In this document: positions 25,357 through 33,702 of the stretch, in pieces
Numbering within the stretch: position 1 is the first letter of the stretch
Layout: every line of letters starts with the position of its first letter
Position numbers and translations under genes: made by a program
The notes under the pieces: generated by a model
What the model was told of the DNA's origin: nothing
The model's database searches: none
The model's input: the letters and a program-made list of their open reading frames with translations, nothing else
Source: MGML01 sp034416335
Lineage (GTDB): Bacteria > Chloroflexota > Dehalococcoidia > Dehalococcoidales > UBA2162
Direction: 5' to 3'
Length of the DNA: 64,000 nucleotides
Assembly: GCA_034416335.1 (NCBI GenBank)
Contig: DAOULV010000022.1
Span: forward strand, 1 to 64,000

Positions 25357-25719
25357 TTATCTTCTCAAAGCCTCCTTTATTGAAAATATTACTCCCTCCA
25401 GGTTGTTATTTACATCGTTATTCCAGAATCTCACAACACGAAAACCTTGAGATCTGAGCGTATTTGTTCTTGTCTGGTCGCTGTTTGTTGTGTGAGATTC
25501 GGAATGCTGGCCTCCATCTAGCTCGATAATCAGCTTTTTCTCATAGCAGACAAAGTCCACAATATAGGTTCCAATCATTTGTTGACGACGGAACTTAAAT
25601 CCATCTATCTGTCGGTTTCTTAGCCACGACCACAGAATTTTTTCGGTTTCTGTCTCATTTCTTCGTAGTACCCGGGCTAAGTGAGTGTTCTTGTTTTTCT
25701 TAATTCTAATCCCCCTCAC
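25357..25719 (-). CDS. DUF559 family endonuclease-like protein (Vsr/PD-(D/E)xK fold)
   Basis: 120 residues. Family signature: ETEKILWSWLRNRQIDG, KFRRQQMIGTYIVDFVCYEK, LIIELDGGQHSE, and GFRVVRFWNNDV. The Asp of YIVDFV and the E-x-D of IELDGGQH are the likely metal-binding residues. The GTG start at 25719 lies inside the right-hand 73-bp repeat, so repeat and gene move as one unit. Its function is unproven; family members are stand-alone nuclease-like proteins often found beside repeats. Confidence 0.88.
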   Translation of the reverse strand: MRGIRIKKNKNTHLARVLRRNETETEKILWSWLRNRQIDGFKFRRQQMIGTYIVDFVCYEKKLIIELDGGQHSESHTTNSDQTRTNTLRSQGFRVVRFWNNDVNNNLEGVIFSIKEALRR

Positions 25720-25783
25720 TCCGGCTCTCTCCCACGAGGGGAGAGAGTGCTAATGTTAAAATCAACAATTGAAACCAAACCTG
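25711..25783. repeat. 73-bp direct repeat, right copy, flanking the DUF559 gene
   Basis: Second copy of 25211-25283. It overlaps the first 9 bases of the DUF559 gene and stops one base short of the methyltransferase stop codon (25785-25787). Confidence 0.92.
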
Positions 25784-25784
25784 C

Positions 25785-26528
25785 TTATATTGTGGGTTTA
25801 CTGGCTACGATCATAACCTCCATCTCGTCGGGGTCGAGGGGGCGCTTTCCCCAGTTACCGGCGGTCCCTCCCCAGATGTTTTCTACTTTAAAGCCAGCCG
25901 TCCTGAAGAGGAGTACAAGCTCAGGAGGAGTATAGGAACGCTCGCGTACAATCAGAATGTCCCCGGATACGTCACTCTCCATCAGGTGGGTTTCGACCAT
26001 AGTCAGGGGATCGAATATACCGGCATCTATATCATCCTGCGTGTACTGGCGGATAGGCTTGCAGCCGTTAAGAGTGGTCATGATCATCTTCGCTCCCGGT
26101 TTCAGAGCGGAGATGATGTTCCGGAGTATGGTTAAATCACGTTCATGGGGGTCATCGCCTTCTCCCAGCAGGCAGAAAGCGCCTTCACACAGGCATATGG
26201 CGGCATCGAATACCGATCCGGACTTATATAGCGCTGCATCGGTATGTATCAGGTCGATTGTTACTCTTTCATCCTTTGCCGCGCTTTCAGCTTCTGCAAG
26301 CATTCCGGCGGAAATATCCACGCCTGTTACCGTGTAGCCGCGTTTTGCCATCTCGATGGAATGGCGTCCCGTACCGCAGCCGATATCCAGGATTCTGCTG
26401 CCTTCGGGTAATCCCAGTTCTTCGATAAGGAAATCTATCTCCCGCAATGTGGCATAGGTAAAAGGGTTCTGCATATAGCGGGGGGCGTGTTCGTTGAAAT
26501 ACTCTTCCCAGCTGTTTGTTTCAGGCAT
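25785..26528 (-). CDS. Class I SAM-dependent methyltransferase
   Basis: 247 residues of the Methyltransf_25/11 type. Motif I RILDIGCGTGRHSIEMAKRG, then YTVTGVDISAGMLAEA and FDAAICLCEGAFCLLG. The C-terminal TPPELVLLFRTAGFKVENIWGG is typical for small-molecule methyltransferases. The substrate is unknown. The mobile DUF559 cassette ends at its stop codon. Confidence 0.88.
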   Translation of the reverse strand: MPETNSWEEYFNEHAPRYMQNPFTYATLREIDFLIEELGLPEGSRILDIGCGTGRHSIEMAKRGYTVTGVDISAGMLAEAESAAKDERVTIDLIHTDAALYKSGSVFDAAICLCEGAFCLLGEGDDPHERDLTILRNIISALKPGAKMIMTTLNGCKPIRQYTQDDIDAGIFDPLTMVETHLMESDVSGDILIVRERSYTPPELVLLFRTAGFKVENIWGGTAGNWGKRPLDPDEMEVMIVASKPTI

Positions 26529-26647
26529 CTATGGTTTTACCTCGTATGTAATGTATGAAAAATAATAATATCAGAAAATCACAAAAAACTCAGTTATTGA
26601 GGAGAGAAGAATAATATAAATACCTCCGGGGCAAGATAACGGGAAAT

Positions 26648-27259
26648 CTATAATTCCTGCCGGCCTTCGAGAGCGCGGGTGAGGGTGACATCGTCGGCGT
26701 ATTCCAGTTCCGTGCCGAAGGGTAATCCCCTGGCAAGGCGGGTTACCCTGATGCCGAGGTTCGATATCAGGTGATGAAGGTACATCGCGGTCTGTTCGCC
26801 TTCCAGGTTGGTATTGGTAGCCATTATTACTTCATCGATGCTGTCGTTTCTCAGGCGGTCGAGGAGTTCTTTTACCCTGATATCTTCGGTGCCTACTCCC
26901 TCGGTCGGAGAAATAGCTCCGTGCAGGACGTGATAAAGCCCTTTATAGACCCGGGTGTGTTCTATTGCCAGGATGTCCTGCGGCTGTTCGACGATGCAGA
27001 TTTTTGTGCGGTCACGTTCCAGGCTGCTGCAAATCCGGCAGGGATTCGAGTCGGTAACGTTGAAACACGATGAACAGAGAGTAATCTGGCTTTTTACCGA
27101 CATTACGGCGTCGGCCAGATCACGAGCGTTCTCCTCCGGGGCGCGCAGCAGGTGAAAAGCGAGACGCTGGGCGCTTTTGGGACCTATGCCCGGAAGTTTA
27201 TTTAATTCATTAATCAGCCTGTTTATCGGCTCCGCGGTTGGTTGCGCGTTATCGTTCAA
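26648..27259 (-). CDS. recR: Recombination protein RecR
   Basis: 203 residues: helix-hairpin-helix LPGIGPKSAQRLAFHLL, zinc finger CSSCFNVTDSNPCRIC and Toprim domain (CIVEQPQDILAIE, EVIMATNTNLEGEQTAMYL). It acts with RecO/RecF in recombinational repair. It lies downstream of dnaX and ybaB, the conserved bacterial order. Confidence 0.97.
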   Translation of the reverse strand: MNDNAQPTAEPINRLINELNKLPGIGPKSAQRLAFHLLRAPEENARDLADAVMSVKSQITLCSSCFNVTDSNPCRICSSLERDRTKICIVEQPQDILAIEHTRVYKGLYHVLHGAISPTEGVGTEDIRVKELLDRLRNDSIDEVIMATNTNLEGEQTAMYLHHLISNLGIRVTRLARGLPFGTELEYADDVTLTRALEGRQEL

Positions 27260-27279
27260 TACTCAAGCTCCTCAGGTAC

Positions 27280-27585
27280 TTACATCAGGCCGGGTATTTT
27301 CAATCCGCCGGTCAGCCCTTTTAGCTGCTTGGAAGCGAGTTTCTGGGATTTGTCACTGGCATCCTTTATTGCCTTCATAATGAGTTTTTCCAGGTTTTCG
27401 GGCTTATCCGGGTCCATCGCTTCCGGCGATATTTTAATGGAGAGTATGTTCTGCTGGCCGTCCATGGTAACCTTCACGGCACCTTTGCCGGCTTCAGCTT
27501 CAATAACGGTCTTTGCCAGTTCTTTCTGGGTTTTGTCCAGCTGGGACTTAAGTTCCCGGGCCTGTTTTATCATATCGAAGTTCAT
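27280..27585 (-). CDS. YbaB/EbfC family nucleoid-associated protein
   Basis: 101 residues with the family's pattern: N-terminal coiled region LKSQLDKTQKELAKT, GAVKVTMDGQQNILSIKISP, and a C-terminal helix followed by a Gly-rich tail. It binds DNA as a tweezer-like dimer. It overlaps the end of dnaX by 4 bp and precedes recR by 20 bp. Confidence 0.95.
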   Translation of the reverse strand: MNFDMIKQARELKSQLDKTQKELAKTVIEAEAGKGAVKVTMDGQQNILSIKISPEAMDPDKPENLEKLIMKAIKDASDKSQKLASKQLKGLTGGLKIPGLM

Positions 27586-29336
27586 TTTTCCTCCTGGTCG
27601 ATTATTTGGGCTCCCATCTTCAGGGCTGCTTTAAGAAGGTGGTTGTTGTCTTCCTGGACACAGGTAACCCGGCAGGGCCGTCCCAGGAAGTTACTGAGTA
27701 TTTTTTCAGCCACCTGGTGATTTTCTATTTTTTCCATCAGCTCCTTGTGGTTGTTGTGGCGGAAGGCAAGGACAACCGTATCGTTTTCTATGGAAATAGG
27801 ATTGATACCGGCGCTTCTGAGTATGGCAAGAGCTGATGATTTCTTAGTGTCTGGTGGTGCCAGTTCAATTACCTGTTTCCAGTTCAGTTTCAGTCTCTCC
27901 AGCTCGGTTCCGCCGTTCAGGGCAGACAGGTCGTCCTCGCCTTTGGAATCGATTTCCTGAACAGGCTCAGGTGCTGGGGTCGGGCTGTCTTCCGGTTTTT
28001 CCTCCGGTTCGGGTACCGCTTCTGCTTCCGGAACGGATTCGGTATCAACAGCCGCCGGTTCGACCTCCGGAGTAGATTCGGCATCAACAGCCACCGGTTC
28101 ATGAACTGACGGCTCCTGAGTTACTTCCTGCTTGTTGTCTCGAACGGGTGTCTTTCTGGCTTCGGGTTTGGTCGAGTAAACCGGTTCCGGTGCGGGAGTC
28201 TTTATTTTTTGTGGAGGTGCTGATATTTCAGCCTTTTCTACTGTCGGCTCCTTTTCGCCTTCGGAAGTCAGGACACAGTCGACCAGTGCCAGTTCCAGCG
28301 GAAGAGTCGGGTAATTATCGAAGCCGATTTCTAGCTGTCCGAACAATCTGACAGCGGTTAATATTTGTTCCAGGGACGTAGTTGAAGCTATTTCCTCAAG
28401 TTCCGAAATGTCTTCCGCCACGAGGTCGGCCGAATCTCCGGACCCTGTTTTAATCAAAAGAAGTCCCCTGAGGTATTCGACGAGTTCTCGATTGAACTGC
28501 TTCAGGTCCAGGCCGTCGTTATTAACCCCGTTTATCGTAACCAGGCCGGCTGTAATGTCTTTATTCATAATATGCCTGACCAGTTCTCTGGTCCTCATAT
28601 CACCGGTGATACCAAGTATTGACTGGACCTGCTGCAGGTTTATACCCGACCCGTAATAGGTTGCCAGCCTTTCCAGCAGGTTTATCGCATCACGCAGACT
28701 GCCGGTGGCACTCTTGGCTACAAGCTGCAGTGCGTCCGGTTCTATGGTGATGTCTTCGCCCCGGCAGATTTCTTCCAGCCTGGATACTATATCTTTCTGA
28801 GAGAGCCGTCGGAAATCGTATCTCTGACAGCGGGAAAGGATGGTAGCCAAAATCTTGTGGACTTCGGTAGTAGCCAGGATGAATACAACATGTGAAGGCG
28901 GTTCTTCCAGTGTCTTCAGCAATGCGTTCGAAGCGCTGTTGCTGAGCATATGGACTTCATCGATAATATATACCTTATAACGTGCCTGGTTTGGTGCGTA
29001 GTTAACTTTTTCTCGAAGACTGCGGATATCATCAACGCCGGTGTTGCTGGCGGCATCGATTTCTATGATATCCAGTGCCCTGCCTTCGGATATCGCCAGG
29101 CACATTTCACAGGCATCGCAGGGTTCGCCGTCCGTGGGGTTGAGACAGTTAACTGCCTTAGCCAGGCTGCGAGCGGTGCTGGTTTTGCCTGTGCCACGGG
29201 GACCGCAGAAGAGATAGGCATGTGATATACGTCCGCTTTTTAAGGCGTTACGCAGTGTTTGCGTTACCGGTTCCTGACCGACTACCTCAGCTAATGTCCG
29301 GGGTCGCCATTTACGATATAAGACCTGTGAAGCCAT
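27582..29336 (-). CDS. dnaX: DNA polymerase III gamma/tau subunit
   Basis: 584 residues from ATG 29336. Walker A GPRGTGKTSTARSLAKAV, zinc Cys (CLNPTDGEPCDACEMC), Walker B YIIDEVHMLS and SRC motif LSRCQRYDFRR. A Pro/Glu/Thr/Val-rich linker (about 360-470) precedes the tau-like C-terminal domain. It loads the beta clamp and couples the replisome. An earlier in-frame ATG at 29354 lies within a -10 element, so the later ATG is preferred. Order dnaX-ybaB-recR. Confidence 0.95.
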   Translation of the reverse strand: MASQVLYRKWRPRTLAEVVGQEPVTQTLRNALKSGRISHAYLFCGPRGTGKTSTARSLAKAVNCLNPTDGEPCDACEMCLAISEGRALDIIEIDAASNTGVDDIRSLREKVNYAPNQARYKVYIIDEVHMLSNSASNALLKTLEEPPSHVVFILATTEVHKILATILSRCQRYDFRRLSQKDIVSRLEEICRGEDITIEPDALQLVAKSATGSLRDAINLLERLATYYGSGINLQQVQSILGITGDMRTRELVRHIMNKDITAGLVTINGVNNDGLDLKQFNRELVEYLRGLLLIKTGSGDSADLVAEDISELEEIASTTSLEQILTAVRLFGQLEIGFDNYPTLPLELALVDCVLTSEGEKEPTVEKAEISAPPQKIKTPAPEPVYSTKPEARKTPVRDNKQEVTQEPSVHEPVAVDAESTPEVEPAAVDTESVPEAEAVPEPEEKPEDSPTPAPEPVQEIDSKGEDDLSALNGGTELERLKLNWKQVIELAPPDTKKSSALAILRSAGINPISIENDTVVLAFRHNNHKELMEKIENHQVAEKILSNFLGRPCRVTCVQEDNNHLLKAALKMGAQIIDQEEK

Positions 29337-29352
29337 ATTGCTGTTGCTACCC

Positions 29353-29382
29353 ATTATACCCCAAGAGTGCCGGCTTTCCCAA
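29353..29382 (-). promoter_or_regulatory. dnaX promoter
   Basis: On the minus strand TTGGGA (29382-29377), 18 nt, TATAAT (29358-29353). The predicted transcription start falls about 10 nt before ATG 29336, giving a very short leader without a Shine-Dalgarno. Confidence 0.55.
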
Positions 29383-29421
29383 GAAGAAACGCAGGGAAAA
29401 TGGATTATTTATAAAAATAAA

Positions 29422-29456
29422 ACCGGCTTCAAAAATTTAGTTTGTTTGAAGCCGGT
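29422..29456 (-). terminator. Rho-independent terminator of the tubulin-like gene
   Basis: A perfect 12-bp stem, accggcttcaaa (29422-29433) with tttgaagccggt (29445-29456), 20 bp after the stop. On the minus strand it is followed by ttttatttttat, a proper U-rich tail. Confidence 0.88.
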
Positions 29457-29475
29457 AGTAATCAATTATACTTTT

Positions 29476-30651
29476 TTATAATAACGACGGTATATCCTTG
29501 GAGGTTTCTTCAATCTCCCGCAATTTATCTACGGTTTCTTCCTGTCTCTTCTTCATTGCCGGAATCAGACTGGTCGACTTGATGTAGTAGTTCCTGATTT
29601 TTTCGACGTCACTCAGTTCGGACAGGATTACGCTGACATCGAGTAGACCTCTCTGTCTCGGATAGTCACCGTTTCTTATAGTCGCGAGCGGCGCTATGTT
29701 TCTCAGGTAATCACCCAGTTCCTTAATAAGGTCGACGCTCATCTCTCTCGATGGCGCCGAAATCAGGTAAAGCGCTCGCCTGGCATCTTCCGGTTTGCAG
29801 TTGAGTGACAGTTCGCTTATGGCGGCGTCCATTGCCTGGATACCTTTCTGGGTCTCAGTCCCCTTCTTCCTGAAGTCTCTGGACCTTTCACCGGGGAATC
29901 TCAGCAGGGGGATCTGGGACGTGCCGTACCCTATTACCGTCCATCCGACGATGGTCTGCATAATATCGCCTGCATCAAGGAGTTTGGCACCGATGTATTT
30001 CGGCTTTTTCTCCTCTCCGGCACAGAGTATGCCGTAAAACGGCTCGGCAATCAGATTGTTTATTTTTATCAGGTTGTTGGAGAGAGAGGAGTCTTTACGG
30101 ATATATCTCTGGTTATCGATAAGGAACACTGCGTCAGCGACCGAATAGGTTGATTTAAGGCAGGTAGCCGTATTATATATGGTCCTTTCTTCCGTCTGTT
30201 CTTCGTGTTCAAAGGGCAGGATAACTGCGGAGTACACGGGTTTATCGGAATAACGCGCCTTGATGTGCTGTGTCATTACCGGAAGGCTGCCGGAACCGGT
30301 ACCACCGCCGGCACTCGCTATCAGCAGGAAGGCATCGGTCTCATAAAAGCGTTTGGTCGTCCTGATAGCGTCTACTACTTTATCGGCGTCTTCTTTTGCG
30401 ATCTCGGCACCAAGTTCGTTAACCTTGCCTACGCCGTGACCTCCTGTTTTTCTTCCACCGATAAGTATCCTGTGCTGGTAGTCCCGCCTTATGGCAGTCA
30501 GACCACTCAGGTCGGCAGCATCGGTATTTACGGCGAAAGCGCCTGTTACAATTTCAATGCCGCGCTGGCTTTTTGCCCTGTTGTTCAGCCTTGCAAACTC
30601 ATCAGCTATCCTTCCACCGCACTGTCCCAGACCAATAACCACAATTTTCAT
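29476..30651 (-). CDS. Tubulin/FtsZ-superfamily GTPase (CetZ/TubZ-like)
   Basis: 391 residues from ATG 30651, with gaggtggg just upstream. The N-terminal Rossmann GTPase begins KIVVIGLGQCGGRIADEF. The tubulin signature loop is SAGGGTGSGSLP (about 111-122). VNTDAADLSGL and the T7-like GWTVIGYGTS/LLDAGDIMQ elements follow. It lacks the typical FtsZ C-terminal peptide and is divergent, so it is unlikely to be the main division FtsZ. It probably forms filaments for shape or positioning; this is inference. It is transcribed alone, with its own terminator. Confidence 0.8.
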   Translation of the reverse strand: MKIVVIGLGQCGGRIADEFARLNNRAKSQRGIEIVTGAFAVNTDAADLSGLTAIRRDYQHRILIGGRKTGGHGVGKVNELGAEIAKEDADKVVDAIRTTKRFYETDAFLLIASAGGGTGSGSLPVMTQHIKARYSDKPVYSAVILPFEHEEQTEERTIYNTATCLKSTYSVADAVFLIDNQRYIRKDSSLSNNLIKINNLIAEPFYGILCAGEEKKPKYIGAKLLDAGDIMQTIVGWTVIGYGTSQIPLLRFPGERSRDFRKKGTETQKGIQAMDAAISELSLNCKPEDARRALYLISAPSREMSVDLIKELGDYLRNIAPLATIRNGDYPRQRGLLDVSVILSELSDVEKIRNYYIKSTSLIPAMKKRQEETVDKLREIEETSKDIPSLL

Positions 30652-30783
30652 ATCCCACCTCGGCACTAACTTTTCGCAATTTTATGCATACTTACTCCAT
30701 AATGTCAACAATCACGCACGCTTACAGGCGCACCTTACCGGGGTATTCCACTATCGGAATTAATAGAAATATACATTTAGTGC

Positions 30784-30812
30784 TTGACAAAAGGGTTGTT
30801 AATAGTTATAGT
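30784..30812 (+). promoter_or_regulatory. Strong sigma-70 promoter of the DUF5679 gene
   Basis: TTGACA (30784-30789), 17-nt spacer, TATAGT (30807-30812). The start would be about 30820, leaving a 30-nt leader with gggaggt before ATG 30852. Confidence 0.85.
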
Positions 30813-30851
30813 CTTTCTAATCAAAATCAAACCGTAAAGGGAGGTTGAGTA

Positions 30852-30992
30852 ATGCAAGGATATTGTGTGAAATGCAGGGCAAAGAAAGAGATTAAGGACG
30901 CAAAAGCAATTACCATGAAGAACGGTAAACCCGCCACCCAGGGTGTGTGCCCGTCCTGCGGGACCAAGATGTTCAGGATCGGTAAGGGCTAG
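30852..30992 (+). CDS. DUF5679-type zinc-ribbon miniprotein
   Basis: 46 residues: start MQGYCVKCRAKKEIKD, middle MKNGKPATQGVCPSCGTKM, end FRIGKG. Two CxxC knuckles make a zinc ribbon; the layout matches the small DUF5679 family, related to topoisomerase zinc fingers. It is a single-gene unit with consensus promoter, strong ribosome site and terminator, implying high expression. Role unknown. Confidence 0.88.
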   Translation: MQGYCVKCRAKKEIKDAKAITMKNGKPATQGVCPSCGTKMFRIGKG

Positions 30993-31014
30993 AGTTTAAT
31001 TACCTGAAACATAA

Positions 31015-31050
31015 AAGGGTCGGCATATAAAAGCCGACCCTTCTACTTTT
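31015..31050 (+). terminator. Terminator between DUF5679 gene and trpA
   Basis: aagggtcggc (31015-31024) pairs perfectly with gccgaccctt (31033-31042) around atataaaa, followed by ctactttt. On the other strand tttatgttt follows the stem, so it may also serve the converging trp operon. Confidence 0.85.
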
Positions 31051-31063
31051 AGGCTTGTGGACT

Positions 31064-31852
31064 TCAGGCAGTATCCCGCCTGTCCAGTGCCTGCCTCAAT
31101 CCGGAAACAAAAGCGGTAACTTCGCCGAGTGATTCGTCGGATTCCATATATTGAACTATTCGACTACCAACAATTACACCATCAGCTAACATCCCTACCT
31201 GGGCTGCCTGTTCGGGAGTAGATATTCCGAATCCCACACATAAAGGCTTATCGGTTACACTCCTGACACCGGTAATGAAGTTTTTCAGGTCCGACGGCAG
31301 GAAAGTCCTGGCACCGGTAACTCCCATAACGGAGACCAGATAAACAAAACCGCTTGAATGTTCCGCCCCGAGCTTTATGCGCTCGGCGTTGCTCGTCGGC
31401 GCCAGAAGGTAGATAAGATCGATACCGTAATCTCCGGAACTTTTCTCAATCTCAATACCTTCTTCGGGCGGAAGGTCGGGAATAATCAGGCCGTCTATGC
31501 CTGAATCCGAACATGCTTTACAGAATTTTTCGATACCGTAATTGAAAATCGGGTTATAGTAGGACATGAATACCAGCGGAGTATCTACTTTTTTACTCAG
31601 TTCACCTGCCAGTTCCAGGCAGATTTCAGGGGTAATTCCATTCTGCAAAGCATGGTAACTTGCGTTCTGAATGGTGACACCGTCGGCCAGCGGGTCCGAG
31701 AACGGTATGCCGAGTTCAATGATATCGCAGCCGTTTTCGGCGAGGAGCGGCACCGCTTTTAACGTGGCTTCGATGCCGGGGTATCCTGCGGTGATGTAGG
31801 ATATCAGGACAGTATGGCCAGGTCGTTTGAAAACTTCATCTATCCTATTCAC
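31064..31852 (-). CDS. trpA: Tryptophan synthase alpha chain
   Basis: 262 residues. ELGIPFSDPLADGVTIQNAS carries the catalytic Glu, with YYNPIFNYG, GLIIPDLPPEE (catalytic Asp) and GFGISTPEQA. It cleaves indole-3-glycerol phosphate to indole, which tunnels to TrpB. The GTG start shares one base with the trpB stop. Last gene of the operon. Confidence 0.97.
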   Translation of the reverse strand: MNRIDEVFKRPGHTVLISYITAGYPGIEATLKAVPLLAENGCDIIELGIPFSDPLADGVTIQNASYHALQNGITPEICLELAGELSKKVDTPLVFMSYYNPIFNYGIEKFCKACSDSGIDGLIIPDLPPEEGIEIEKSSGDYGIDLIYLLAPTSNAERIKLGAEHSSGFVYLVSVMGVTGARTFLPSDLKNFITGVRSVTDKPLCVGFGISTPEQAAQVGMLADGVIVGSRIVQYMESDESLGEVTAFVSGLRQALDRRDTA

Positions 31853-33036
31853 TACTCTACCCCCAGTGCGTCTTCCACGATATTCATATCCTTATCGCCA
31901 CGTCCGGAAAGATTAATGATAATAATCTTATCTCTGCCGAGAGTGCCTGCCAGTTGTGAAGCATGGTAGACGGCATGAGCGGATTCCAGCGCCGGAGTGA
32001 TACCTTCGGTACGGCACAGCATCTGGAAACCTTCGAGTGCATCCGTATCGTTTACAGCGACGTACTCAGCCCGCCCCGTATCCTTAAGATAACTGTGTTC
32101 CGGCCCCACGCCAGGATAGTCCAGCCCGGCGGAAACGCTGTGAGTCTCCTTTATCTGGCCGTTCTTATCCTGCAGGACATAGGACTTCGAACCGTGTAAT
32201 ACCCCAACCGTGCCTGATGCCAGCGTAGCAGCGTGTTCACCGCTCTCGATTCCACGTCCTGCGGCTTCGACGCCTATCAACCTGACATTCCTGTCATCAG
32301 TGAACTCGTGGAATATGCCGATAGCGTTACTACCGCCGCCGACACAGGCTACTATACAGTCGGGCAGACGGCCTTCTTTTTCAAGAATCTGCTGTTTCGT
32401 TTCTCTGCCTATGACCGACTGGAAATCCCTGACCATTTCCGGGTAAGGGTAAGGTCCTACCACCGAACCAAGGAGATAATAGGTATCCCTGGCATTGGTT
32501 ACCCAGTCCCTGATAGCTTCATTGATGGCATCCTTCAGCGTCCGGCTGCCGCTTGAGACCGGTCTTACCTCGGTACCCATCAGCTTCATCCGGAAGACAT
32601 TGAGAGCTTGCCGCCTTACATCCTCTTCTCCCATATAGACGATACATTCGAGTCCCAGCTTGGCGCAGACGGCTGCCGTAGCCACGCCGTGCTGTCCGGC
32701 ACCGGTTTCCGCGATAATCCTGTGTTTACCCATTTTCAGGGCGAGCAGCCCCTGGCCGAGGGCATTATTTATCTTATGGGCGCCGGTGTGGGCGAGGTCT
32801 TCCCGCTTCAGGTATATACGCGCCCCGCCGCTGTGTTCGGTCAGTCTTTCCGCGAAATACAGCGGGGTTGGTCTTCCCGAGTAGTCACGTGATATGGATT
32901 CGAACTCGGCCCAGAAACCTTTATCGTTTTTCAGTGCCTTGTAAGCTGCTGCCAGCTCATCCAGCACCGGCATCAAAGTCTCCGGGACGAACTGCCCTCC
33001 GTAATCTCCGAAATACCCTTTTCTGTTCTGTGTCAA
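31852..33036 (-). CDS. trpB: Tryptophan synthase beta chain
   Basis: 394 residues. PLP lysine in LKREDLAHTGAHKINNALGQ, GAGQHGVATAAVCAKLGLEC, phosphate-binding CVGGGSNAIGIFHEF. It condenses indole with serine. The TTG start follows the trpF stop directly, with ggaggtgg upstream. Confidence 0.97.
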   Translation of the reverse strand: MTQNRKGYFGDYGGQFVPETLMPVLDELAAAYKALKNDKGFWAEFESISRDYSGRPTPLYFAERLTEHSGGARIYLKREDLAHTGAHKINNALGQGLLALKMGKHRIIAETGAGQHGVATAAVCAKLGLECIVYMGEEDVRRQALNVFRMKLMGTEVRPVSSGSRTLKDAINEAIRDWVTNARDTYYLLGSVVGPYPYPEMVRDFQSVIGRETKQQILEKEGRLPDCIVACVGGGSNAIGIFHEFTDDRNVRLIGVEAAGRGIESGEHAATLASGTVGVLHGSKSYVLQDKNGQIKETHSVSAGLDYPGVGPEHSYLKDTGRAEYVAVNDTDALEGFQMLCRTEGITPALESAHAVYHASQLAGTLGRDKIIIINLSGRGDKDMNIVEDALGVE

Positions 33037-33702
33037 TTATCCACCTCCCGCAGCAGTTCTAACTTCACCGATAAAGTCTTTGATTTTAGAACTGTCTTTT
33101 TTACCATCGGTTTCGACCCCCGAGGAAACATCCACTCCCCAGGGGTGTACTTCATCCACCATGCCGGCAATATTTTCCGGGTCCAGTCCTCCGGCGATAA
33201 TTACAGGCAGTCTTTGGGCTACCCCGGCTGCGATGTGACGGCTGAACGACTGTCCGGTACCACCGTAGGCATCATCTTGCGTTGTATCCAGCAGGTACAA
33301 AACATCCCTGCCCTGTAATATTTCGAACCCGTGCTCTATTTCTGCGACCACCCTTTCCACGGAATCATTTTCGGAAATATGGATAACCTTGATTACCGGT
33401 CTTTCAATCTCCAGGCAGTACTGCCAGTCCTCATCGCCGCTAAGCTGTACCAGGTCGAGGTCGCATTCGGCGGCGATCCGGTTTACCTCGGCTGCAGGTG
33501 TATTTACAAAAACGCCAACCACCGCCGGCGGTCTGTCGATTTCCTTTACGGCTTTTACCATTTCCACCGCCTTTTCCGGTGTAACCTGCCGTTTACTCGG
33601 TGCGAATACCATCCCGACGAAGTCGGCCCCGGTTTCGCCGGCCGTTAAAATGTGTTCCACCTCACTTAGTCCGCAGATTTTGATCTTGGTTACCTTTTTC
33701 AT
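33037..33702 (-). CDS. trpF: Phosphoribosylanthranilate isomerase
   Basis: 221 residues of TIM-barrel type: KIKICGLSE (catalytic Cys), FVGMVFAPSKRQVTPE, VGVFVNTPA, LLDTTQDDAYGGTGQSF (catalytic Asp region) and GGLDPENI. Its ATG overlaps the trpC stop by 4 bp. Confidence 0.95.
   Translation of the reverse strand: MKKVTKIKICGLSEVEHILTAGETGADFVGMVFAPSKRQVTPEKAVEMVKAVKEIDRPPAVVGVFVNTPAAEVNRIAAECDLDLVQLSGDEDWQYCLEIERPVIKVIHISENDSVERVVAEIEHGFEILQGRDVLYLLDTTQDDAYGGTGQSFSRHIAAGVAQRLPVIIAGGLDPENIAGMVDEVHPWGVDVSSGVETDGKKDSSKIKDFIGEVRTAAGGG

Noticed and set aside
25200..25800. CRISPR-like array
   Set aside because: Only two repeats 500 bp apart with a gene between; no regular spacers.
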